This document shows, piece by piece, positions 1-7,513 of a stretch of 34,203 nucleotides of DNA. The translations under genes and the position numbers were made by a program. Each line of letters starts with the position of its first letter. Positions within the stretch are counted from its first letter, which is position 1. This stretch comes from a virus. The notes under the pieces were generated by a model. It was not told the DNA's origin, did not search any database, and saw only the letters and a list, made by a program, of their open reading frames with translations. The stretch is from the IMG/VR virus record IMGVR_UViG_3300030331_003025, positions 1 through 34,203 of that record. The stretch is one strand, 5' to 3'.

Positions 1-334
1 AGTTCATGGCAGATGTGTAGGAGCCATAGGTTCCTCCGTAGTCATCTACGACAAAGCTACTGATGCCATATTCCTGGAGGTCTGACTTCAGGTATTCAGC
101 GACCTTCTTATTGTAGGTCCACTCGTTGATTCCTCCACATGATACAGCACCAGTATCGCCGGACCTGGAGTGTCCTACGCAGATAGCGACGTTAAGTTCA
201 TCTCTAGGTATACTGTTGGTTGGAAAGGGGATAGCAGTTGGTTGTTCTTTAAGCTTTTCTATTTCGTTGATGTGTTCAATGGCGTTACTGATGTGTTCTT
301 GAGCCTTGAACAGGTCTTCTTTAATGTCCTTCAT
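1..334 (-). CDS. N-acetylmuramoyl-L-alanine amidase-like endolysin (partial)
   Basis: Only the first 111 residues are inside the window; the gene runs off the left edge. After a charged, probably helical leader (residues 1-35), residues 48-98 match the start of an Amidase_3-type zinc amidase: a beta strand ending in VGHSRSGDTGA with His55, then GGINEWTYNKKVAEYL with Glu71. His and Glu at these places are zinc ligands in this family, which cuts the amide bond between muramic acid and the stem peptide. The start is supported by an AGAGGAA ribosome site just before the ATG. No signal peptide is visible, so release would need a holin. It is the last gene of the late operon, after the large terminase. 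The family call is from visible motifs; the C-terminal half is unseen. Confidence 0.8.
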   Translation of the reverse strand, partial: MKDIKEDLFKAQEHISNAIEHINEIEKLKEQPTAIPFPTNSIPRDELNVAICVGHSRSGDTGAVSCGGINEWTYNKKVAEYLKSDLQEYGISSFVVDDYGGTYGSYTSAMN

Positions 335-410
335 ATTTCCTCTACAAATCGTTGTTAATTTAAAATGAATACACACAGCCAAAAGCTGCTCTAAGCCCAC
401 CTCGTAAATC

Positions 411-2087
411 CTAAAGCCAGTTAGGGCTATTCCTGTGGTGTTGTTTGTTCCTAAAGTAGGCGTCGTGTATCTTTTCTAGCTCTGCGTTGAGTAGCTCTTC
501 TTTTCTGTCTTTAATTTTCTTCTCTGCGTCCTGTGCCATTTGTTCTGTCCAGTAGCTTACAGCCATAGCAAGTGCGTCAAGCCTGTCGTCGTGTGTTATA
601 GCTCCTCTGTCTCGTGTTATGCGTGACATCTGGTAGATCAGCTGGTAGCGAAGTTGTGAGTCAAGAGCGTAGTTTTGAGCTGTGGTAAAGTCGTTCTTTA
701 TAACCTCTGGGTCTATGACAAGCTTATGTTGACTCATGACTGGCTCCAGGGTGTCAATGATCCGTTTTTCTTTTTGAATACTATGCCTAACCTCCTCAAT
801 AGAGCAGGGGTGTATCTTGGTTAAAAAGGGCTTAAAGAGTTCTGAGAACATGCCGTCACCAAAGTTTGACTCAACGATGATGTAGTTGACTTTATGTTTC
901 TTGGCTTTCATAGCGAGGACTTTAAGCACGTCTTCGCCGTAGCCTCCCTGCATTCCGCCAGCGTCAGGTACGTAGAGATAACCGTTAAGCATCTTTACTA
1001 CTGCCCAGGATGTTTCATCACGACCACGACCGGAAGGGTCAATGGACATAACAGAGCCAGTGAACTCTACCATGTCTCCAACTTGCTTAAAGGGGCGGTA
1101 GAACCTGTCGCCTGTAAAGCCAACATTAGGCACATCGCCTCCCCAGGTTAGTTCAGGAGACTGCGCCCATACTACTTTTTCTGGTGCGACCTCTTCGTCT
1201 ATGTCCATCACAACTAAGTCGTTTATCTTTAGAGGGTAACGGTCGATGTCAGACAGGCGGCTATCCAACATAAACTGCATAGCGAACCCGGCTTTACCAT
1301 AACTGACTTCTCTTTCAGCTAGATCTATCTCACTGAATCTTGTTGGCTCTGTTGATCTGTTTGTTTGTTTTTTATCTTCGGCAACGCAAAGCGGACTCAC
1401 GCTCCCATAGTATGTCTTTTCATTCTTCTGGGGCGTGACGTACTTGCAGGGCCACACTCGCGATGTATAATCACGTTCGATCAATTTGTTATACAATGAG
1501 TCTTCGCATTGTGGCGTTCCTAAGAAGATAATTTTGGATTCCTCATCAGGCTTGAGAATGGACTCAAATTCTTTAACCTGCTCTCCAAGCTTATCTCTCA
1601 TGCCTTGCGTCGCCGAATTGTTGGGAACCTCGCAGTCATCGCTAACAATAATGTCAGCTCGGCTTCCTGTTAGCTGTGAGGTGATTCCCAAAGATTTAAC
1701 GCTGGGTGCATGTGAAGCTGGAGCTGGCCCAACGTCAAAACTAATTTTACTAAATCGTTGTTTGTCTTTAGGTATAAGATGTTCAAGAATAGGCATCTCA
1801 TGAATCAATCTTAACGTAAAAGTAGAGAAATCATCTGCTCTAGTTTTACTGGCTGAACAAACTAAAATGTTTTTTGAGGGATCTAGAAGCAGCTGGTGGA
1901 CAACATAAGCAGAACAGATCCAAGATTTGCCTACGCCTCGAAAGCCTTGAATGACGGCTCTCTTGGGTCCGTTTTGCATCCAGTCTGCTATCTCGTACTG
2001 AATTGGTGTAGGATCAGGTAAATTTAATTGTTTCCAAACTAGATATAAAAAGTTCCTGAAATCCTTTAATTCACTAGGGATTTCCAT
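411..2087 (-). CDS. terL: Terminase large subunit (T7 gp19-like)
   Basis: This is the 558-residue ATP-driven motor and nuclease that packages phage DNA into the prohead through the portal. The ATPase half shows Walker A GFRGVGKS (48-55), Walker B ADIIVSDDCE (144-153) and a coupling motif FLGTPQ (188-193). The nuclease half shows the acidic residues of the RNase H-like fold: Asp350 in SIDPSGRGRDE, Glu406 and Asp411 in VESNFGDGMF, and Asp500, Asp501 and Asp504 in THDDRLDALA. Length is close to T7 gp19 (586). It follows the HNH-like gene by eight bases and precedes the endolysin. All key residues appear intact. Confidence 0.97.
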   Translation of the reverse strand: MEIPSELKDFRNFLYLVWKQLNLPDPTPIQYEIADWMQNGPKRAVIQGFRGVGKSWICSAYVVHQLLLDPSKNILVCSASKTRADDFSTFTLRLIHEMPILEHLIPKDKQRFSKISFDVGPAPASHAPSVKSLGITSQLTGSRADIIVSDDCEVPNNSATQGMRDKLGEQVKEFESILKPDEESKIIFLGTPQCEDSLYNKLIERDYTSRVWPCKYVTPQKNEKTYYGSVSPLCVAEDKKQTNRSTEPTRFSEIDLAEREVSYGKAGFAMQFMLDSRLSDIDRYPLKINDLVVMDIDEEVAPEKVVWAQSPELTWGGDVPNVGFTGDRFYRPFKQVGDMVEFTGSVMSIDPSGRGRDETSWAVVKMLNGYLYVPDAGGMQGGYGEDVLKVLAMKAKKHKVNYIIVESNFGDGMFSELFKPFLTKIHPCSIEEVRHSIQKEKRIIDTLEPVMSQHKLVIDPEVIKNDFTTAQNYALDSQLRYQLIYQMSRITRDRGAITHDDRLDALAMAVSYWTEQMAQDAEKKIKDRKEELLNAELEKIHDAYFRNKQHHRNSPNWL

Positions 2088-2095
2088 GTGGTAAA

Positions 2096-2320
2096 TTATT
2101 TGTTTCGAGATCTGTTCCTGGCTCTGCTTTGTATTCTCAGGTTTCTCCTGCTGTTGTTTAGAGGGTTGCGGTCTTTATGATCAATGTCTTTACCTTTAAG
2201 AGCTGCTTTACCTTTTGACTTAACAACAAGCCGTCTCGCTTTGTTTCTTCCGGCTCTTCGTTTCTTTTGAGTTTCGGAAGCGTGATAAGTTTTATATTCT
2301 TTTTTATAGTTTCTTCTCAT
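2096..2320 (-). CDS. Small HNH-like basic protein between the terminase genes
   Basis: A 74-residue, strongly basic protein. Residues 46-63 read DIDHKDRNPLNNSRRNLR, which matches the core of small phage HNH endonucleases (Asp-His, then Asn-Asn and Asn-Leu). No zinc-binding cysteines are present and the flanks are Lys/Arg-rich, so it may be a minimal nicking nuclease or only a DNA-binding derivative. Its ATG overlaps the stop of the small terminase gene (TAATG), and the large terminase begins nine bases after it, so all three should be translated together. HNH proteins beside terminases are common in other phages and sometimes needed for cos cleavage; whether this one helps packaging is inference. 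Confidence 0.6.
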   Translation of the reverse strand: MRRNYKKEYKTYHASETQKKRRAGRNKARRLVVKSKGKAALKGKDIDHKDRNPLNNSRRNLRIQSRARNRSRNK

Positions 2321-2574
2321 TAATTAGCAGCGTGGTGTTTGACTACGTTATCTATTCCTTCTTCCTCTTTAAACGGAAGAACACTTACAAGGTCTTGAAG
2401 CTTAGTGTCTTGCTTTAAGCCTGAATGTACTCCGTTGTCCTTTAGATACTGGCGAGCTGCGTTTAGGAGTGAGGGTTCTGCGTCTCCCGTTTTAATTCTT
2501 GTTATAAATTCGTCTGTGAGTAGATCTTGTAGAGTATACATTCTACCCATGTTGTCTTTATCGTTGGCGTCCAT
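2320..2574 (-). CDS. terS: Terminase small subunit (T7 gp18-like)
   Basis: An 84-residue acidic helical protein in the place of T7 gene 18, between holin and large terminase. The segment LLNAARQYLKDNG (41-53) is typical of small terminases in marine T7-like phages, as I recall them. Its role would be recognition of concatemer DNA and control of the large subunit. The gene starts four bases after the holin stop and overlaps the HNH-like gene by one base. The call rests mainly on position, length and that segment, since the family diverges strongly. Confidence 0.7.
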   Translation of the reverse strand: MDANDKDNMGRMYTLQDLLTDEFITRIKTGDAEPSLLNAARQYLKDNGVHSGLKQDTKLQDLVSVLPFKEEEGIDNVVKHHAAN

Positions 2575-2578
2575 GTAG

Positions 2579-2740
2579 TTATTTACCTTTCTTACGTATT
2601 TCTGATATTATCTTTAACACCATGTAAACAAGCGTAGCAGCACCTACAAGCACTGCAAGAATCTCGTTTACGTCGTTGAGTGTTATGTTTGCTAGAAGAC
2701 CTAAAACACCGACTGTAGGTGTCGTGAATTGATTGTTCAT
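2579..2740 (-). CDS. Holin-like small membrane protein (T7 gp17.5 position)
   Basis: A 53-residue ORF: the N-terminal half ends in ITLNDVNEI, one membrane segment spans about 27-45 (ILAVLVGAATLVYMVLKII), and a basic tail SEIRKKGK follows. It sits exactly where T7 carries its class II holin gene 17.5, between the tail fibre and the small terminase. The layout (polar head, Leu-Asn turn, single membrane helix, lysine-rich tail) also resembles gp17.5. It would open the inner membrane for the cytoplasmic amidase encoded at the left edge. A second holin candidate lies at 15887-16069, so which sets lysis timing is open. Confidence 0.68.
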   Translation of the reverse strand: MNNQFTTPTVGVLGLLANITLNDVNEILAVLVGAATLVYMVLKIISEIRKKGK

Positions 2741-2748
2741 TGTGTGCG

Positions 2749-3639
2749 TTATGAAGTAAAATAAAACCCTGTTAGATTAATTCTATCGTTAACCGCATAA
2801 GATATTCCTGCTGTGTCACAAACTACGTCACTTCCAGACTCATCAACGGATGCTGTAGGAATTTGATCAAAGGCTTCAAAAGAATGTGAAGAATTAAGAA
2901 CAGACATTGACATGGTTCCTCGACTTACAACACTAAAGGGCAAACCTGTTATTGTAAAAGATCCGTTACCTATGCCACTTGAAAGTACGATATGCGCTGA
3001 AATAAAAACAACTCTTCCTATTTTCGTGTAGTCCTTGTTAGAGTTCGGGAGATCAACCACACTGCTACCATTGATTATAATATTAGGTGACCAAGTTCCT
3101 GTTCTATAAAAGTGATTGGCATTTGGATTGTTAAATATTCTAACTACTCCAGTTGCTGTCAGATCGCTTATACTCAAGTCTGTGCTTGAAGGGAGACTTA
3201 CAGTTCCGCTGGCGCTTAGAGCGTCTACGCTAGTAGTGCCGCCTAAAGACAAGTTAGTAACGTTTGTAAGTTGTGTTCCAACTCCCCCAGCGTCTTCAGA
3301 GACTTCTTGAGCAACAAACAGCCCTTGTTTATAAGCGGTATCCAGGTCATTTTCTGTCAGTCGCGCACCGTCAACAAAGTCTATTAAGGCGTTTGAAGAC
3401 GTTGACCTATATACTCTTACTTTCTCATAAGCAGATGGAGCTGTGCTAAGTGTGACTGTTTTTGCGTTTGTATCTCTTGAGGCTATTGTTAAATTTACTC
3501 TATTACCTCCTGATGTTTCTCCGAACGCGTTTATATCGTTTGCGTTTAGAACGTCTATGTTGCTAAAACTAAATGTCTTTTGTCCTAGTTGGTTGGCCCC
3601 GGTTCCTGATCCTGTATATTCAATGTATGAATTTGGCAT
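2749..3639 (-). CDS. Tail fibre protein (T7 gp17-like N-terminus)
   Basis: A 296-residue protein with two parts. Residues 1-116 match the T7 tail-fibre anchoring domain: MPNSYIEYTGSGTG at the start, VRVYRSTSSNALIDF (74-88) and DGARLTENDLDTA (90-102), which bind the tail. A short collagen-poor linker leads to a C-terminal beta domain, GTWSPNIIINGS (181-192) and KIGRVVFISAHIVL (206-219), a pattern common at fibre tips. T7 gp17 is 553 residues, so this fibre is short. It lies between gp16-like and holin genes, as in T7. It probably touches the receptor itself or docks another adhesin, for example the 939-residue protein at 18808-21627. Confidence 0.88.
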   Translation of the reverse strand: MPNSYIEYTGSGTGANQLGQKTFSFSNIDVLNANDINAFGETSGGNRVNLTIASRDTNAKTVTLSTAPSAYEKVRVYRSTSSNALIDFVDGARLTENDLDTAYKQGLFVAQEVSEDAGGVGTQLTNVTNLSLGGTTSVDALSASGTVSLPSSTDLSISDLTATGVVRIFNNPNANHFYRTGTWSPNIIINGSSVVDLPNSNKDYTKIGRVVFISAHIVLSSGIGNGSFTITGLPFSVVSRGTMSMSVLNSSHSFEAFDQIPTASVDESGSDVVCDTAGISYAVNDRINLTGFYFTS

Positions 3640-3668
3640 GGTTGATTGTAATGGTGTTTAAGTTTGTT

Positions 3669-6600
3669 TTATAATTTGTTTTGTAGATAATCACGTTTAG
3701 TCCTCATCGCCTCCTTATATTTTTCCTGTAGTTCAGGCGTTTCTTTCATCAACTCAAAGCGAGCTTTAGAGCTGTACCTATTAATAATTTCTGTGATTGC
3801 TTTTATCTTAGGAGACTTCATTGCTGTGCTGTCGTAGTAGTCTTCGTCAGCTAATTTTTGATAGCCTTCTTTTCCTATTAGATCTTTAAGTCTTTGCCTT
3901 AGAGTTTTGTTGCCTATCTTAACTGTTCCCCTCAGCTCCATCCATCGGTCATACGTGTCGTACTTGCCTTTTGTGGAAGCTATTTTTGTAAGATCAATGT
4001 TTGGAATGTTGAATAGTTTCTTAGACGGCATTTTAAATCCGTGTCCTAGTTTAGCGAGTTCGTTATCAACTGCGTCGTTTTTAACTTTTGAAACGTAAAA
4101 CGGATTTAGAGTTGACCCAAAGATTCCTCCAGGGTTGTCTCTTGTGATGACTTCTCCTAGAACAGTTCTTTTAGGCGCAACGTCTTTTGACTTTACAGGA
4201 ACCCTTCTAAGAGTGGCGTCGGCTACTGTCCGTGCTTCTCTAACAATTATTTCTGTGTCGGTGTTCTGAAGTTGGTTGGCTATGTTAGGAATAAAACCAG
4301 CGGCAACATCTTTGAACAACTTCGGTCCGTAGTACTCAGGTTCTCTAAGCACGTTGAACATGTTGTTGACACCTTTAAGGAATGTTTTGTCGGTAAGGTT
4401 TACAGCGTAAATCATCGCCATGTTAGCAAAGTTTATAGCTGCGTTTTCGTCGTTGTCGTCTGGAATCTCAAATTTCTGATAATCTCTAAAGTCAGCTGCC
4501 ATAGTTAGCATTGTTGCCAGTGGGTCAAGACGTTGATAACTGATGTATTGTTCTCCTCCTGGGAACCATTCAGGCGTTTTAAATGAGTAAGGCTGCCATC
4601 CAGCTTTTCTAAGAATGTCTCTTTCCTGTCTGCTTTGAGGTCCAGCTCCTGTTATAAACTCTGCGTTGCTGTTTACGTATGCAAGAGTAAATGCAGTTGT
4701 AAGAACGCTTGTCGCAAGTCTTCCTTTAAGTTCTGCTTTTTCTTGCGGTGTTCCCTCGTCCATTATTTTTCTATAGCGCTCTCTATGTTTTTTAAGGCCA
4801 TACATAGCCAGACCTATAGGAGTTCTCTCAAGTCCGAAGTTAACAATGTTTAAAGGTGTTTTAAGAAACGGAACAATAAATCTCAATTCCGGGTGCGCTT
4901 TAAGTATGGTTGCTCCTAAGTTACCCATAGATTCCAAAGCTGGAACCTGGAGTTCGTTGTAGTTAGATGTAAAGGTTGATTTTCTAGTGTAACGCGCAGC
5001 TCTTTCGGCCATCGCTGATCTAGTCTCGTCAAACTTTTGATCTAGTATCTTTTCCATCGCTTCTTCGCGACCATCGCCATACTTTAAGCCTTGCTCGTCG
5101 AGTACTCTATTGGCTTCTAAAATTCTTCCCATTTCACTGTAGTAAGTGCCAGCTTTGTTCATGGTTTTGCCCATTTCTCTTTCTACATAAGCTGCAATAG
5201 CTTTTCCATTCTTGGCTATATTTGGGTCACTCATTGCTTCCATAGCAAACTCAGTTCTTAGGTATTGTCTGAAAGCCATGTTCTTAAAGAACTCGTCGCC
5301 TCCAACAAGAAATCTTGAAGGCACTCGCGCTACGCCTCCAAAAAAGTTTACAGCTTGCCCAAGTGTTGATTCATTTGATAATCTAATATTACCGGGAAGA
5401 GGTATGTTTTCTGCTGTTATACTTCTCTCTTTAAGTCCGCTGTCTGATTCATCAAACTGTCTACTTCCACGCATCAATCTGGACTCGTCTGTTTTAAAGG
5501 CAATAGCGGCAGCTTTAAGAGCTTCAAAGAAAGTTTCAGAGCTGTACGCGTATTTAATAGTTGCTTTAGCTAGTTCTTTATCTCCGCTAAGTAAAGCTCC
5601 TATGCTCCTTTCTCCAACCATCAGCGTGTTAGTTAGCATGTTACCCATGACGTTCACTATCTGTGTAGTAGGTCCAGAAAGGATACTGTTGATCCAGAAC
5701 TCAGTTGTTATGTCTAACATTTTTCTTCCGGCAGTCTTTCTAGTTATCCTCTTGAGGCTAGTTATTTTCTCAACGTCGTTAAGTGTGCTTGCGTTTACTA
5801 GTTGGCTTACAAGTTTCTTTATGTCTTTCTGACCGAGTCTTTCTTGAAGAAACGCAGTGTAATCCTTTATGTCTGCTCCAGGTTGTGGAGACTTTACTCG
5901 TTTAAATCTTTTGTTTTCAAACGCTCCTGTTACGCCTCTTTTAAGAACTTTACGGTAAAACAGTCCAGCGGAATCTCTGGTTGCTCTAATCGAGTTTACT
6001 CGCGCTGCTTCATCAAAAGCGGCAAGTGCGTCGGCTACTTCAATTGTTGCTTCGTTGCTATAAATGTCACCTTCCCACTTCTTAGCTACGTTAACAACAT
6101 TCTCAGCTGACTTACGCATCACTAAGTAGGCTGAAGCATTTTCTGCAAGCCACTGTTCGTGTGTTGAAACATCTTCTCCTTCTCGTATCTTTTCCAAAGA
6201 TACCTTTACGTTTCCTGATTTTTCCGCAACAGTTTGTGTAATACCGTTTAAAACGTCAGCAGAGTATACTTTTCTTGCGTTTTTAAGTTTTGCTAGAGCT
6301 TGTCTTCCAGCAATCATAATTGCTAAAGTGTCTGCTGAAGAACTGGCTTCATCTGTGAGGTCTTCTATTGATTTAGCAATAACTTCGTAAGAAGCGTCAA
6401 CAGCCTGGTCACCTCCTCTTGTTTTAGGAGTAGACATTTCAGAAGCGCCTTCCTCTGTTTCTTTAATGTTAAATTGAAGCTGGCCTGTTTCTCTTTCGTT
6501 AAATTCTTTTTGGTTTTGAGCTATACGTTGTTCAAGTTTATCTACTGCTTTTTTGTTGAGGGTTACTTGATCAACTTCATTCTCTCTAGTTTTAAAGGGA

Positions 6601-7508
6601 CTGTCAACAAGCGCTGGATCTGCGTCTACGTCTGTAGTGGGTTTTTCAGTTGGGTCAAACTCAAACAACAGCTGACCTTCGTCGTCTTGTTTTAAATCTT
6701 CGTAAGCTGCTTTTCCGGCTTCCTCTGGGTCTTTGCCTTTTGCTTTTTCTTGTTTGTATTTTCTAAGACTCTTTATGCTCTTTACCATTGCGTAAAGAGT
6801 TCCTCCAACAACACCTTCAAGAACTAGACCTTCAACCATATTCTTCATTCTGCCTTCAAGTTCGGAGTCATCTTCATTGCCTGTGTAACTTAAATAAGAA
6901 AAAAAGTTTCCAAGCAATACTTCGTTATCTTTGAATAGATCTGAAAGTCTTTCCTCTTGTCCTTCAAAGGCTGTGAAGTCAGTTATAGCTCCAGCTACCA
7001 TAGGCTTTACAAAGTATTTACCAGCTTTAGCTAACTTTGAAGTAGGTCCGGCTAATCGAGCTGCTTCTGTTGCTTTAACTATTCCAGGCAATCTTCCGGC
7101 CCAACCAGCAGTTCCTAAACCAAACCCTAAGAAACCAGACAAGAACTGTGTAGCTCCTGTAACTAAACCTCCAGGTATTGTTTTAGACTCGCCAAGCCCG
7201 TAAGGCATGATACTACTAAGTTCAAACTCATCGTCATACCAATCGCCTAAGAAAGGAGTTACGGTGTCCGCTAAATCAGCAATACCGTCAAACATATCTA
7301 ACACGCCTCTAATAGGAGCGGCTGCGGTATCAACAAACACGTTTTCAGTCCACCAAGGTACGTCTTCCTTTTCTGGTTCGCGCATCAAGTCTGCTTCAAA
7401 AGAAGACTCTTGTAGTTGCGATGTAGTTGTAAAAGGAGTTTCCGCTGCTTCTTTAGCCCTGCTTACAGTCCCTTTAGCTCCCTCTCTAAATAATTGTGAT
7501 AAAGCCAT
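3669..7508 (-). CDS. Internal virion core protein (T7 gp16-like)
   Basis: At 1279 residues it matches the size and place of T7 gp16 (1318), the largest ejection protein, which leaves the capsid with the genome and helps form the channel through the cell envelope. Visible features are hydrophobic stretches near 105-130 and 230-245 and in LATSVLTTAFTLAYVNS near 955, and a segment reading HPELRFIVPFLKTPLNI that is typical of such proteins in related phages. I do not see the lytic transglycosylase motif that starts T7 gp16, so peptidoglycan cutting during entry may come from elsewhere. The start sits just after the gp15-like stop. Assignment is by size, order and these segments. Confidence 0.83.
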   Translation of the reverse strand: MALSQLFREGAKGTVSRAKEAAETPFTTTSQLQESSFEADLMREPEKEDVPWWTENVFVDTAAAPIRGVLDMFDGIADLADTVTPFLGDWYDDEFELSSIMPYGLGESKTIPGGLVTGATQFLSGFLGFGLGTAGWAGRLPGIVKATEAARLAGPTSKLAKAGKYFVKPMVAGAITDFTAFEGQEERLSDLFKDNEVLLGNFFSYLSYTGNEDDSELEGRMKNMVEGLVLEGVVGGTLYAMVKSIKSLRKYKQEKAKGKDPEEAGKAAYEDLKQDDEGQLLFEFDPTEKPTTDVDADPALVDSPFKTRENEVDQVTLNKKAVDKLEQRIAQNQKEFNERETGQLQFNIKETEEGASEMSTPKTRGGDQAVDASYEVIAKSIEDLTDEASSSADTLAIMIAGRQALAKLKNARKVYSADVLNGITQTVAEKSGNVKVSLEKIREGEDVSTHEQWLAENASAYLVMRKSAENVVNVAKKWEGDIYSNEATIEVADALAAFDEAARVNSIRATRDSAGLFYRKVLKRGVTGAFENKRFKRVKSPQPGADIKDYTAFLQERLGQKDIKKLVSQLVNASTLNDVEKITSLKRITRKTAGRKMLDITTEFWINSILSGPTTQIVNVMGNMLTNTLMVGERSIGALLSGDKELAKATIKYAYSSETFFEALKAAAIAFKTDESRLMRGSRQFDESDSGLKERSITAENIPLPGNIRLSNESTLGQAVNFFGGVARVPSRFLVGGDEFFKNMAFRQYLRTEFAMEAMSDPNIAKNGKAIAAYVEREMGKTMNKAGTYYSEMGRILEANRVLDEQGLKYGDGREEAMEKILDQKFDETRSAMAERAARYTRKSTFTSNYNELQVPALESMGNLGATILKAHPELRFIVPFLKTPLNIVNFGLERTPIGLAMYGLKKHRERYRKIMDEGTPQEKAELKGRLATSVLTTAFTLAYVNSNAEFITGAGPQSRQERDILRKAGWQPYSFKTPEWFPGGEQYISYQRLDPLATMLTMAADFRDYQKFEIPDDNDENAAINFANMAMIYAVNLTDKTFLKGVNNMFNVLREPEYYGPKLFKDVAAGFIPNIANQLQNTDTEIIVREARTVADATLRRVPVKSKDVAPKRTVLGEVITRDNPGGIFGSTLNPFYVSKVKNDAVDNELAKLGHGFKMPSKKLFNIPNIDLTKIASTKGKYDTYDRWMELRGTVKIGNKTLRQRLKDLIGKEGYQKLADEDYYDSTAMKSPKIKAITEIINRYSSKARFELMKETPELQEKYKEAMRTKRDYLQNKL

Positions 7509-7513
7509 GTTTA

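Noticed and set aside
335-410. Small CAGC/GCTG hairpin after the large terminase
   Set aside because: Only four pairs and no T-run; too weak for a terminator call.
5212-5832. 206-residue ORF on the plus strand
   Set aside because: It is antisense to the gp16-like gene, has no recognisable motif, and all other genes are on the minus strand.
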